A DNA stretch of 14,044 nucleotides from UBA7692 sp964552715 (GCA_964552715.1 CAZKHZ010000094.1:1-14044); one strand, 5' to 3'; counted from the stretch's first letter, positions 1-7,666 are shown. Numbers and translations are program-made. The notes: generated by a model from the letters alone, not told the origin.

Positions 1-5
1 AAAAA

Positions 6-851
6 TTAATAATCCCCCAAGGTCTCTTCCAGTTGCCCCAAGGCTCTTTCTAATTGCTCGTTGTTGGGTGCTACGCCATGCCATTTGTGGTCGTTCATCA
101 TAAAGTCAACACCCGCGCCCATAGCGGTTTTCATAATAATGAAAACAGGTTTGCCCTTTCCAGTTTTTGCTTTTGCTTCGTTCAAAGTTTTTATCACTTC
201 GGTAATGTCGTTGCCGTTTTCTACCCACAGCACGTCCCAGTCAAATGCCTCAATCTTTGCGCGCAGGTTGCCCAGTGATAGTACCTTTTCGGTAGTGCCG
301 TCAATCTGCTGCCCATTGTAATCTATGGTTGTAATCAGGTTATCTACCTTGTTGTGTGCGGCAAACATTAGCGCTTCCCAAATCTGCCCCTCCTGAAATT
401 CGCCATCACCATGCAGCGAGAATACCAGCGAGTTATCGCCATTCATTTTTTTGCTTAAAGCAGCACCAATGGCAACGCTCAAGCCCTGCCCCAAACTGCC
501 AGATGCCACGCGCACTCCGGGCAAATGTTCGTGTGTAGTTGGGTGCCCCTGCAACCTTGAATTCAATCTGCGAAAAGTTGCCAACTCACTCACCGGAAAG
601 TAGCCGCTGCGCGCCAACACGCTATAAAAAACTGGAGAAATGTGCCCGTTAGAAAGAAAGAAAATATCCTCGCCCTTTCCATCCATATTGAATGCATTAT
701 CGTGTTTCATTACCTCAAAATATAAGGCAACAAAAAACTCCGTGCAACCCAGCGAACCACCCGGATGACCACTTTGTGGTGCATGTACCATACGCACTAT
801 ATCTCTGCGCACTTGCGTGCAGATTCTTTTCAATTCGTCAACAGAAGCCAT
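6..851 (-). CDS. Transketolase, N-terminal (thiamine-diphosphate-binding) subunit
   Basis: The 281-residue product is the N-terminal half of transketolase, which moves two-carbon ketol units between sugar phosphates in the non-oxidative pentose phosphate pathway in the cytoplasm. Visible motifs are GHPGGSLG (residues 28-35), SLGQGLS (119-125) and the thiamine-diphosphate/metal motif from GDG at 148-150, EG at 154-155, through D177 and N179 to QIDG. A single-chain transketolase is about 650 residues; this one ends with a proper TAA after the cofactor-binding domain, so it is the split form common in Bacteroidota rather than a truncation. The C-terminal (pyrimidine-binding) subunit gene should follow immediately beyond base 1 but is not visible. 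I chose the ATG at 851; the frame stays open to a TTG at 881, but the ten extra residues do not look like transketolase. The family is certain; dependence on an unseen partner is inferred. Confidence 0.93.
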   Translation of the reverse strand: MASVDELKRICTQVRRDIVRMVHAPQSGHPGGSLGCTEFFVALYFEVMKHDNAFNMDGKGEDIFFLSNGHISPVFYSVLARSGYFPVSELATFRRLNSRLQGHPTTHEHLPGVRVASGSLGQGLSVAIGAALSKKMNGDNSLVFSLHGDGEFQEGQIWEALMFAAHNKVDNLITTIDYNGQQIDGTTEKVLSLGNLRAKIEAFDWDVLWVENGNDITEVIKTLNEAKAKTGKGKPVFIIMKTAMGAGVDFMMNDHKWHGVAPNNEQLERALGQLEETLGDY

Positions 852-864
852 AAAAAATTTTGTG

Positions 865-872
865 CAAAAGTA
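865..872 (-). promoter_or_regulatory. Candidate -7 promoter element for the transketolase subunit
   Basis: Read on the minus strand this is TACTTTTG, a full match to the Bacteroidota -7 consensus TAnnTTTG. A TTTTG that could act as the -33 element lies at 895-899, about 22 nt upstream, at the long end of the accepted spacing. The implied start site is only a few bases before the ATG at 851, giving a very short leader. In AT-rich DNA this pattern also arises by chance. Confidence 0.3.
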
Positions 873-937
873 AGCGCGCAAAAAACTGTTGCCTCAAAAT
901 GTGTAAACGTGTTGTGGATATAGCATCAAGAAAAAGG

Positions 938-1720
938 CTACTTTGAATTTATTCTTTCCAGAAAGGCTTTTACACCAGATGTAAAACGCTTGACAACACC
1001 TCCAATGCCTTCGGTGTTTATAAATATGGTGTTATGGTCAGAAGTTAATTCGTGTTTAGGTCGGGTTTTTGAAAAGTAATAAGTAGCCAAAGATTTGCGG
1101 CTGACATTTGGAGGTGTTTGAAGCGGTTTGGGATGCCCATGAAACGAAATTTCATTGGTTTCAAAAATCACACAGCGATTATATGTTGGTGCAAATTTGG
1201 CAAGCAGCGATTTGTTGCCATTCGATAAATCCCAAAGCTCAAGGTCGCCTTGATACGCATCTTTCCAATCCTTATTCATGTAAATCAACACATTCAAACG
1301 TCTGTGGTAATTTGTTTTTGGGTGCATATTGAAGTCAACATGCACATTCAAAAAAGCACCATTTACAGACTGATGTAAACCACCACCAAAAAGTTCTTCG
1401 TCAGCAATCAAAGGCTCTAGAATACCCGTAATCTGTTCTAGCCAATATAAAAACGCAGATGAATTTAACTCATCAAAAACGCGTTGCATCACTGAGTCTG
1501 GTTCAAACTGCGATTTCTTAAACTTGTTTTTTTGATTGATGTAGGTCGTTCCATCCCACATTCCGTCTTCAATCACCGGATAATTTTGATGAATTATTTC
1601 TGCCGCCTCCGGCTTAAAGAAATCATCAAACACTACATACTTAAAAGGCTCTTTTGCCTGAAAATCATGCTTGATTTCATGTTGCCTTTTTTGAAGGCTT
1701 TCAAAATCTATGAATTCCAT
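938..1720 (-). CDS. 2-oxoglutarate/Fe(II)-dependent oxygenase, prolyl 4-hydroxylase-like
   Basis: A 260-residue soluble protein with no signal peptide. It shows the signature of 2-oxoglutarate/Fe(II) dioxygenases of the 2OG-FeII_Oxy_3 (prolyl 4-hydroxylase-like) type: an HVD iron-binding motif (H127, D129), a distal histidine in the SFHGHP segment (H194), and a downstream arginine that should hold 2-oxoglutarate (R208, in SRKSLATYYF). Such enzymes couple 2-oxoglutarate decarboxylation to hydroxylation of a protein, amino acid or small molecule; the substrate cannot be read from the sequence. The start is the ATG at 1720; an in-frame TTG at 1741 would add seven residues and is less likely. It lies 70 nt after dsbD and 86 nt before the transketolase gene, with no clear terminator on either side, so co-transcription is possible. 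The neighbours do not indicate its substrate. Confidence 0.83.
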   Translation of the reverse strand: MEFIDFESLQKRQHEIKHDFQAKEPFKYVVFDDFFKPEAAEIIHQNYPVIEDGMWDGTTYINQKNKFKKSQFEPDSVMQRVFDELNSSAFLYWLEQITGILEPLIADEELFGGGLHQSVNGAFLNVHVDFNMHPKTNYHRRLNVLIYMNKDWKDAYQGDLELWDLSNGNKSLLAKFAPTYNRCVIFETNEISFHGHPKPLQTPPNVSRKSLATYYFSKTRPKHELTSDHNTIFINTEGIGGVVKRFTSGVKAFLERINSK

Positions 1721-1738
1721 TTTACTTTTATATAGTAT

Positions 1739-1746
1739 CAAACATA
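1739..1746 (-). promoter_or_regulatory. Candidate -7 promoter element for the 2OG oxygenase
   Basis: The minus strand reads TATGTTTG, matching TAnnTTTG, about 18 nt upstream of the ATG at 1720. I could not find a TTG at the usual -33 distance, so this rests on the -7 element alone. Confidence 0.25.
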
Positions 1747-1790
1747 AACAAAAGCAGGCGTGAAATTTTTATAGCATAGCATTACGGTTT

Positions 1791-3833
1791 CTATTTCACC
1801 GCCATTGCACTCAAACCCTTCATGGCATCTAAACCACAATCAAGAAATTTGATGTAGTCATTTTTCTCGGGCGTGTAACCCAAAGGAGGCGTAAGCAATT
1901 TTTCGTCAGGCGAAATCAAAACATAATATGGCTGCGTATTGCTGTTGAAGTATGTTGCTTGCATATCGCTCCATTTGTTGCCTACGGTTTTAATCTTTTT
2001 ACCACTAAAACTGCTAACGTATTGTTCTGAATCGGGCAATGGTTTTCTATCATCCACATACAAACTTACCAGCACATATTTTTCTTTCAAACGCATATAA
2101 ACTTCGGGGTCAGTCCACACATTTTCCTCCATTTTTCTACAGTTTACACAAGCCCAGCCGGTAAAGTCCACCATTAGTGGTTTTCCTTCAGCCTTTGCTT
2201 GTTTCAAGGCTTCATTATAATCTGAAGTCGGATGAAATTTTGTTTCTTGATCAAACAAAGAGTAAAATTTTGGTGGCGGAAAGCCGCTGAAAAAAGTCAA
2301 CTCGTTTCCAAACAATCCGCTTGCGGTGTACAACACAAAAACTGCGCTCATACCAGCCAACACAAGGCGCGTTTTGTTGATGGTTTTTGAAGGGTGATCG
2401 TGCGGAAAATGAATTTTGCCAATCAGGTACAAAAACATAGCGATGCCGATAATAATCCACACCCCAAGAAACACTTCATACTTTAAAATTCCCCAGTGCA
2501 TTACAAGGTCGGCATTAGATAAAAATTTGAAAGCAAATATCAATTCTAAAAAGCCGAGAACCACTTTTATTGTAGTCATCCAACCTCCGCTTTTTGGTAG
2601 CGATTTCAACATTTGAGGAAAGAAAGCGAACAAGCCGAAAGGTAATGCCAATGCAAAACCAAAGGCACTCATGCCCGCTACTAAATTCAGTTTGCCTCCG
2701 CTAGAAGTTAATGCGCCAACCAACAGCGAACCGAGTATAGGACCTGTGCAGGAGAACGAGACAATAGCCAGCGTCACAGCCATAAAGAATATACCAATTA
2801 TCCCGCCTACGTTTGAAGCATTGTCAGCTTTGTTGGCAATAAAACTTGGCAGGGTAATTTCGTAATATCCGAAGAAGGAAAAAGCAAAAACAACGAATAT
2901 TAAAAAGAAGAAAATATTGAGTGGCGCACCCGTAGAAATTTCATTCAATGTATCAGGCGAAATATCAAATATCAAAAACGGTACGCTGATGAGAAAGTAG
3001 ATAAACACAATGCTGAATGCATAAAGTAGGGCTTCGATTTTGCCGCGTGCAGGATTCTCATTTCTTTTAGTAAAAAATGAAACCGTTAATGGAATCATCG
3101 GAAAAACACAAGGTGTGAGTAAGGCAATCAAACCACCCAAAAAGCCAAGCACGATAATTTGCCAAAGTGTTTGATTTTTTGTATCAGTTACCTCTGTTCC
3201 ACAGTTTTTTACAGGCGAGCCGTATTTGTCAGCTTCAAGGGTTGAAGGACGAGATTCGCTGGACGTTGACTCAGTATCGGTGGACGAGGGAGGAGAGTTG
3301 AGGGATGTGTTTTCAGTTGTAGTATTTTTATCCTGAACCACAGGAACAAGCTCCTGCTTGGTTGCAGCGGCAATGAGCGCAAAGTCAAACTCCTTTGCAT
3401 CGGGTGGCAAGCAGCGACTATCGTCACACACCATGTATTCCACGCTTCCTTTTAAGGTGGTGTTCTTTAGCACTTTTACCTTTTGGGTAAACACAACACG
3501 CTCATCAAATTTTTTCACATTGATGCCAAACATATCGTCCATGCCCTCGGTAACTTTGTTGCCCGCTTCGGCTACTTTACCTACTATTTGTACATCACTA
3601 TTTTTTTCAAAAACAAAAGAGGTAGGCACGGGTCCACCTTCGCCAATAAACTGCGAATAGAGGTGCCAGCCTTTGTCAATGTTGGCAGTAAAAACAAGGT
3701 TATATTCATCGTCTTTAAGCTGCTCGGCTTTCCAACTCCATTTTACCGGACTAAGTATTTGCGCTTGCGAAAAATGAAAAATAATTAAGGAAAAAATTAG
3801 CGTAAAACTCTTGTGCAACTTGCGATTCATCAT
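1791..3833 (-). CDS. dsbD: Thiol:disulfide interchange protein DsbD (cytochrome c biogenesis type)
   Basis: DsbD passes electrons from cytoplasmic thioredoxin across the inner membrane to periplasmic thiol proteins. The 680-residue product has the three expected parts. A signal peptide (about residues 1-25) precedes an immunoglobulin-like alpha domain with the cysteine pair C136/C141 (VCDDSRC). A Ser/Thr/Pro-rich linker (about 170-200) follows. The membrane domain spans roughly residues 224-509 with eight predicted helices and the redox cysteines C242 (TPCVFPMIPLT) and C362 (FSCTGP). The C-terminal thioredoxin domain carries CVNC (C562, C565) in GWACVNC. All six redox cysteines are present, so the protein should be functional. 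Length is somewhat above the roughly 565 residues of the E. coli protein because of the linker and a longer C-terminal domain. Two adjacent ATG codons (3833, 3830) could start translation; an in-frame TTG at 3872 is rejected because it would place 13 residues before the signal peptide. Confidence 0.93.
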   Translation of the reverse strand: MMNRKLHKSFTLIFSLIIFHFSQAQILSPVKWSWKAEQLKDDEYNLVFTANIDKGWHLYSQFIGEGGPVPTSFVFEKNSDVQIVGKVAEAGNKVTEGMDDMFGINVKKFDERVVFTQKVKVLKNTTLKGSVEYMVCDDSRCLPPDAKEFDFALIAAATKQELVPVVQDKNTTTENTSLNSPPSSTDTESTSSESRPSTLEADKYGSPVKNCGTEVTDTKNQTLWQIIVLGFLGGLIALLTPCVFPMIPLTVSFFTKRNENPARGKIEALLYAFSIVFIYFLISVPFLIFDISPDTLNEISTGAPLNIFFFLIFVVFAFSFFGYYEITLPSFIANKADNASNVGGIIGIFFMAVTLAIVSFSCTGPILGSLLVGALTSSGGKLNLVAGMSAFGFALALPFGLFAFFPQMLKSLPKSGGWMTTIKVVLGFLELIFAFKFLSNADLVMHWGILKYEVFLGVWIIIGIAMFLYLIGKIHFPHDHPSKTINKTRLVLAGMSAVFVLYTASGLFGNELTFFSGFPPPKFYSLFDQETKFHPTSDYNEALKQAKAEGKPLMVDFTGWACVNCRKMEENVWTDPEVYMRLKEKYVLVSLYVDDRKPLPDSEQYVSSFSGKKIKTVGNKWSDMQATYFNSNTQPYYVLISPDEKLLTPPLGYTPEKNDYIKFLDCGLDAMKGLSAMAVK

Positions 3834-3869
3834 GCTGATTGTTTGGCAATATAACGATGTATTGAAGAC

Positions 3870-3877
3870 CAAATTTA
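3870..3877 (-). promoter_or_regulatory. Candidate -7 promoter element for dsbD
   Basis: The minus strand reads TAAATTTG, an exact match to TAnnTTTG, 36 nt upstream of the dsbD ATG in a 147-nt intergenic gap. No convincing -33 TTTG is seen at 17-23 nt. The implied leader of about 30 nt is reasonable. Confidence 0.35.
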
Positions 3878-3980
3878 ATCTTTGATACTAAGGTGGAAGG
3901 TCGGGGTTGTGACTTTATGACTTCTTAACGGGATTTTTAAGTGATATCACTCAAAATATCGTCTGCAAAGAACATGATTA

Positions 3981-5339
3981 TCATTTCAAACTCACCACCT
4001 GATAACCGCCTGCTTCCAGCAATACTTTTACGGCTTTTGTGCTTTCTGTCTTTGAACTTTTGGCGGGTTTATACACCAAAATAAAATTGCCCGGTTGCAA
4101 TTTCAGGTTGGTGGCTTCGCGCAAATCTATGCGGGTAACAAGGGTCAACACATCATTTTTTTCTTCCAATACAGAAAGTGACAAAGCCTCGCTGACCACT
4201 AGCGATAAGGTGCCAAAATTCTTTATTGCCTTTTCGTTTTTCACACCGCCCATCACCGCAGTTTCATCAAAAAAAGTTTGGGGCAGTGTCAACACCTCCG
4301 AGCGATAAATATCTTTTAAAAGCATCTTGCTTTCGCCAGTGTTTTGCACCACCAAAATATCTTTGCCTTTCCTCACCACATCGGGGGCATCGGCTGCGGC
4401 ATTGCCTGTAAATGTAAGGCTGCCCAAGGGTACATCTATGGCAACTATATTGTGTTTGCCCGGTGTAAGCTCGATGCTGTTTTTGCGTACAGATGGTGTG
4501 CTGTGTACTTCAATATCATATAGCCCAACTGGGTCTAAATAAATCGTGTCAGGGTTGCCTTTTGCATCCAGATTATGCACAAAGTTGTACATAATTTTTT
4601 GTGATGTGTGGTCGTAGAGCGTAAAGGGAACATTGGTAATAGTTGGGTTGCCGTTGTGGTCTAACAAATTTATTTGTGTGGTAGTGGTGTTGAGTGTTTG
4701 CTGAATAATAATGCCCACCGTGCCAGAAATTGAAGACTCATTTTTGGGATTATAAAACGTGCCCACGCAGTCAAACTTTTTGGCAAACTCGGGTTGCATA
4801 TCCAAGCCCACAATAAAAGGTTTTAGTGTAATGCGTTTGCTAATCAAAGCAGCCGCCACTTCGCATGGATTGCCATTGCAATTTTCGTTGCCATCGGTAA
4901 TCAAAATAATAGAGTTCAGCGATTTTTCATCCACCGGAAAATCATTTAGCGCCTGCTCAATAGAATAGGCAATAGGCGTCATGCCCTTGGGCGACAGAGT
5001 GGGCATAATGGTCTTTACTTTTTCGGCATTGTTTTTGGCAAAAGGAATCAGCAGCTTACTATCGGTGCAGTTTTTTTGTTCGCGCGGAGACTGATGCCCA
5101 AACACCCGCACGGCAAACTCCACATTAGGATTTTTTCTTTCTACCGAATCAATGATATTGAACAAAATTCTTTTTGCCACTTCAAAGCGATTGGTGTTTT
5201 GCCATTGCTCTTTCATGCTGCCCGAGCCATCTAGCAAAAAAAGGATGCGGTTGCGCTGCGGTTTAAAACGCGGCACATCCTGCGCACCAGCCTCCGCAAT
5301 TATCAAAACAAAAAGAAACACCCAGCAATACTTCAACAT
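3981..5339 (-). CDS. Secreted von Willebrand factor type A domain protein
   Basis: A 452-residue exported protein. The N-terminus (about residues 1-20, ending EAGAQ) is a signal peptide. A von Willebrand A domain follows at about residues 31-215 with a complete metal-ion-dependent adhesion site: DGSGS at 37-41, T121 (GMTP) and D149 (ITDG). The intact site implies divalent-metal-dependent binding of a protein ligand. The rest (about 220-452) looks beta-rich; residues 225-310 resemble a small carbohydrate-like or transthyretin-like beta module with PVGLYDIEV and TPGKHNIVAIDV stretches, and I do not recognise the last part. There is no T9SS sorting tail and no lipobox cysteine, so it is probably periplasmic. 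Cysteines around 91-191 could form disulfides, which fits dsbD lying 147 nt downstream, but that link is only inferred. The ATG at 5339 is preferred to the TTG at 5342. Confidence 0.82.
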   Translation of the reverse strand: MLKYCWVFLFVLIIAEAGAQDVPRFKPQRNRILFLLDGSGSMKEQWQNTNRFEVAKRILFNIIDSVERKNPNVEFAVRVFGHQSPREQKNCTDSKLLIPFAKNNAEKVKTIMPTLSPKGMTPIAYSIEQALNDFPVDEKSLNSIILITDGNENCNGNPCEVAAALISKRITLKPFIVGLDMQPEFAKKFDCVGTFYNPKNESSISGTVGIIIQQTLNTTTTQINLLDHNGNPTITNVPFTLYDHTSQKIMYNFVHNLDAKGNPDTIYLDPVGLYDIEVHSTPSVRKNSIELTPGKHNIVAIDVPLGSLTFTGNAAADAPDVVRKGKDILVVQNTGESKMLLKDIYRSEVLTLPQTFFDETAVMGGVKNEKAIKNFGTLSLVVSEALSLSVLEEKNDVLTLVTRIDLREATNLKLQPGNFILVYKPAKSSKTESTKAVKVLLEAGGYQVVSLK

Positions 5340-5464
5340 CAATTTTTAGTGTTGCATAGTAACGAAATGATTACGGATTTAATGCGTCCTTTAGAATTTT
5401 CTTACAGAATAGTATTCAAGTTCTTTGCTTACTGGCAGGCTTTAACTTCCAGCAACTTCAATTA

Positions 5465-5725
5465 CTAACTACACCCATATAACCTTTCTATCACCTCACT
5501 TTCCTCGGCATCAATCTGCATGGTTTTATGCGCATTGGTTTCGCCCTTTTTAATCTCGATTTTGTTATTGGCTATGCTCAGGCATTTGCTTAGGTATTCA
5601 ATCAAGTACTTATTTGCCTTGCCATCTACCGGCTGCGCGCGGATGTGAATCTTCCAGATGCCATCATCGGTTTTGGCAAGCGAATCTTTTTGGGCACCGG
5701 GCTTTACGTGAACGTGCAACAACAT
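5465..5725 (-). CDS. DUF167 / YggU family protein
   Basis: An 86-residue protein of the DUF167 (YggU, COG1872) family, whose molecular function is unknown. Diagnostic features are the N-terminal VHVKPGAQKD segment (residues 5-14), the central QPVDGKANKYLIEYL segment (about 31-45) where DGKAN is the most conserved family element, and the IEIKKGETNAHKT stretch near 56-68. The length is close to the usual 90-100 residues and the ORF has a clean ATG and TAG. It lies 81 nt after hicB and 125 nt before the von Willebrand A gene. Family assignment is strong; no role is proposed. Confidence 0.88.
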   Translation of the reverse strand: MLLHVHVKPGAQKDSLAKTDDGIWKIHIRAQPVDGKANKYLIEYLSKCLSIANNKIEIKKGETNAHKTMQIDAEESEVIERLYGCS

Positions 5726-5806
5726 TGTATAAAGTGCATAAAACGCTGATTACTCAGAAATTTTGCGATTATCATAAACCTATCTGGGGACACTGGGCTA
5801 TTGCGT

Positions 5807-6022
5807 TTAAGCATCAACAGTAATCAATTCGGCTTTTGTAAAAGATACGGGAATTTCCAATCCTTCTGCTCGAAGACCTTCTAAGTGAAATTCAATAGCT
5901 TCCACTACGTTCACTTTTGCTTCTTCAATAGTATCACCCGAAGAAAAACATCCAGGAAGACCTGGCACTTGTGCCCAAATTGAACCATCTTTTAATTTTT
6001 CAAAAATTACTAAGTATTGCAT
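5807..6022 (-). CDS. hicB: HicB-family antitoxin (short form)
   Basis: A 71-residue protein with the partial RNase H-like fold of HicB antitoxins: MQYLVIFEK, then WAQVPGLPGCFSSGDT (residues 16-31) and EEAKVNVVEAIEFHLEGL. In HicAB modules HicB binds and neutralises the mRNA-cleaving HicA. This copy lacks the C-terminal DNA-binding domain of longer HicB proteins, as is common for roughly 70-residue members, so any autoregulation would need another factor. I place the start at the ATG at 6022; an in-frame TTG at 6073 would add 17 residues that overlap the end of hicA. The gene lies 34 nt after the hicA stop, in the usual toxin-first order. The antitoxin is intact although its toxin frame is broken. 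Confidence 0.88.
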   Translation of the reverse strand: MQYLVIFEKLKDGSIWAQVPGLPGCFSSGDTIEEAKVNVVEAIEFHLEGLRAEGLEIPVSFTKAELITVDA

Positions 6023-6056
6023 ACATGTAAATTTAGATTTTAATAATAGAGTGGTG

Positions 6057-6244
6057 TTATTTCCATCCCGCAATTTTTTTGATACTGTTTATTACTCCTA
6101 TTGACGACTCTTTGTTTGAGCCATGGTCTGGTACTGTTATCAATTCTTTTACCCCTATTTTTTATACTGTTTGTGACTTCCACTTTGGTGCGCAAGAATC
6201 CATCCTTCGCTTTCTAATTTTTTAATTATCTCCTTAGTTTTCAT
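6057..6244 (-). pseudogene. hicA: hicA mRNA-interferase toxin, interrupted by a one-base frameshift
   Basis: Translating from the ATG at 6244 gives 29 residues (MKTKEIIKKLESEGW through GSHKQYKK) and then TAG at 6157-6155. This is the N-terminal half of a HicA toxin, a small dsRBD-fold mRNA interferase, with the catalytic histidine at residue 24 in GSH. Moving back one base in the run of six A (6158-6163) restores an open frame that continues IGVKELITVPDHG and ends INSIKKIAGWK before TAA at 6059-6057. With seven A the gene would encode a normal 62-residue HicA. No second defect is seen, so the lesion is recent, a sequencing error in a homopolymer, or bypassed by slippage. The adjacent hicB confirms identity. 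The gene is too short and too broken to show as an ordinary ORF. Confidence 0.85.
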
Positions 6245-6267
6245 TGCGTTCTAACAAGTAGTTCTCT

Positions 6268-6275
6268 CAAAAATA
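6268..6275 (-). promoter_or_regulatory. Candidate -7 promoter element for hicAB
   Basis: The minus strand reads TATTTTTG, matching TAnnTTTG, 23 nt upstream of the hicA ATG in the 65-nt gap after kbl. No TTTG lies at the normal -33 distance (the nearest is about 12 nt away), and the stretch is A-rich, so a chance match is quite possible. Confidence 0.25.
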
Positions 6276-6309
6276 AAGATAAAACAACAAAAATGTTTTT
6301 CGATGAAGT

Positions 6310-7497
6310 CTATTGAATCACCCCAAGTTCCTTGCCCACTTTTGTAAAAGCAGCAATGGCTTTGTCGAGGTGGTGCATTTCGTGCGCGGCACTTAGTTGA
6401 ACCCTGATGCGCGCCTGCCCTTTTGCCACTACTGGAAAGAAGAATCCAATCACATAAATACCTTCCTCTAAAAGCTTGGAGGCAAAACTTTGCGCCAGCG
6501 CAGCATCATACAACATCACAGGCACAATGGGATGCACCCCAGGCTTTATATCAAAGCCAGCAACAGTCATTTTTTCGCGAAAATATTTTGTGTTTACTTC
6601 CAGCTTATCGCGCAGCGTGGTGGTTTGGTTCAGCATATCCAACACCGCAATAGACGCTCCCACAATGGCAGGCATCAAAGTGTTTGAAAAAAGATAGGGA
6701 CGCGAACGTTGGCGCAATAAATCAATCACTTCCTTGCTGCCCGAAGTGAAGCCCCCACTTGCTCCACCCAATGCTTTGCCTAGGGTTCCGGTGATGATGT
6801 CAATTTTGCCAAGCAAACCCCAGTGCTCGTGCGTGCCGCGTCCAGTTTTACCCATAAAGCCCGAGGCATGACATTCGTCCACCAATATCATGGCGTTATA
6901 TTTTTCTGCCAGCGCAACAATCTTGTCCAACTGCGCAATGGTGCCATCCATACTAAACACACCATCGGTAACAATGATGCGCGAACGGTTTTTTTGGGTG
7001 GCTTGCAACTGTGTTTCAAGGTCGCTCATATCATTGTGTTTGTAGCGCAGTCGCTCAGCCTTGCAAAGGCGCACACCATCTATAATAGAAGCGTGATTCA
7101 GTTCATCGGAAATGATGGCATCGGCTTCGCCAAACAAGGGTTCAAAAACACCACCGTTGGCATCAAAAGCTGCTGCATAAAGAATCGTATCCTCGGTACC
7201 CAAAAATTCGGAAATCTTCTGCTCCAATTGTTTGTGAATATCCTGCGTGCCACAAATAAAGCGCACACTGCTTAAGCCGAAGCCATGTGTATCAATGGCA
7301 TGTTTGGCAGCTTCTATCACTTTGGGATGCGAACTTAAACCAAGGTAATTGTTGGCACAAAAATTTACCACTTTTTTACCTGCCGAGGTGGCAATATCTG
7401 CCCCTTGTGGTGTGGTGATAATTCTTTCGGTTTTAAAAAGACCGTTGGCTTTTATGTCTGCAAGTTCTTGCGCTATTCGTTGCTGAATGGTGTACAT
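6310..7497 (-). CDS. kbl: 2-amino-3-ketobutyrate CoA ligase (glycine C-acetyltransferase)
   Basis: This 395-residue PLP enzyme of the alpha-oxoamine synthase family cleaves 2-amino-3-ketobutyrate with CoA to glycine and acetyl-CoA, the second step of threonine breakdown after threonine dehydrogenase. The match runs the full length (E. coli Kbl has 398 residues). Visible features are the N-terminal NFCANNYLGL segment (45-54), H135 in DELNHASI, the PLP-ring aspartate D207 in LVDECHASG, and the Schiff-base lysine K241 in TGTLGKALGG. The C-terminal RIRVQLSAAHE stretch is typical of the family and separates it from 8-amino-7-oxononanoate synthase, which usually differs around the active site. The ATG at 7497 is preferred over TTG at 7500. 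A threonine dehydrogenase gene is not adjacent. The gene follows a strong terminator and so probably has its own promoter in 7498-7602, where I see no convincing consensus. Confidence 0.93.
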   Translation of the reverse strand: MYTIQQRIAQELADIKANGLFKTERIITTPQGADIATSAGKKVVNFCANNYLGLSSHPKVIEAAKHAIDTHGFGLSSVRFICGTQDIHKQLEQKISEFLGTEDTILYAAAFDANGGVFEPLFGEADAIISDELNHASIIDGVRLCKAERLRYKHNDMSDLETQLQATQKNRSRIIVTDGVFSMDGTIAQLDKIVALAEKYNAMILVDECHASGFMGKTGRGTHEHWGLLGKIDIITGTLGKALGGASGGFTSGSKEVIDLLRQRSRPYLFSNTLMPAIVGASIAVLDMLNQTTTLRDKLEVNTKYFREKMTVAGFDIKPGVHPIVPVMLYDAALAQSFASKLLEEGIYVIGFFFPVVAKGQARIRVQLSAAHEMHHLDKAIAAFTKVGKELGVIQ

Positions 7498-7602
7498 CAA
7501 AAAATTATTTTCGGCAACGAAGGTGAAAGATTCTTTGTAAAAAAGAACAGTGAAAATTATTGGGTGCTACATACGTCCTTCGTCCCCCGACCCTTTACAT
7601 CC

Positions 7603-7640
7603 AAATAAAAAGCCCATCGAACGTTTGTTCGATGGGCTTA
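7603..7640 (-). terminator. Rho-independent terminator after the M4 protease gene
   Basis: Positions 7610-7622 and 7627-7639 form a perfect 13-bp stem with a 4-nt loop; on the minus strand it is followed by TTTATTT (7609-7603). It starts 27 nt after the protease stop codon and ends the lipoprotein/protease transcription unit. On the plus strand the hairpin has no T-tract, so it should act in one direction. Confidence 0.92.
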
Positions 7641-7666
7641 GTCAAAAGTTTATTCTAAAATTAAAA

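Noticed and set aside
6..851. Transketolase truncated by mutation
   Set aside because: It ends with a normal stop after the complete cofactor domain, which is the usual split-gene form in this phylum.
3358..3788. Two overlapping 100-residue plus-strand frames
   Set aside because: Both are antisense to the dsbD alpha-domain region and show no protein-like features; shadows of dsbD codon usage.
5425..5464. Weak CTGG/CCAG hairpin after the DUF167 gene
   Set aside because: Only a 4-bp stem and no T-tract; not a convincing terminator.
6023..6073. 17-residue N-terminal extension of hicB from a TTG
   Set aside because: It overlaps the hicA end and precedes the canonical MQYLVIFEK start of HicB; the ATG at 6022 is the natural start.
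6283..6300. AAAAATG/TTTTT stretch after kbl as a terminator
   Set aside because: The pairing is only A-T with no G-C core, so it would not form a stable hairpin.
6823..7275. 150-residue open frame on the plus strand
   Set aside because: It lies wholly antisense to kbl, has no family features, and the minus-strand kbl is certain.
7573..7594. GTCCTTC/GTCCCCC/GACCC stretch upstream of kbl as a tandem repeat
   Set aside because: Units are too diverged and too few to separate from chance.
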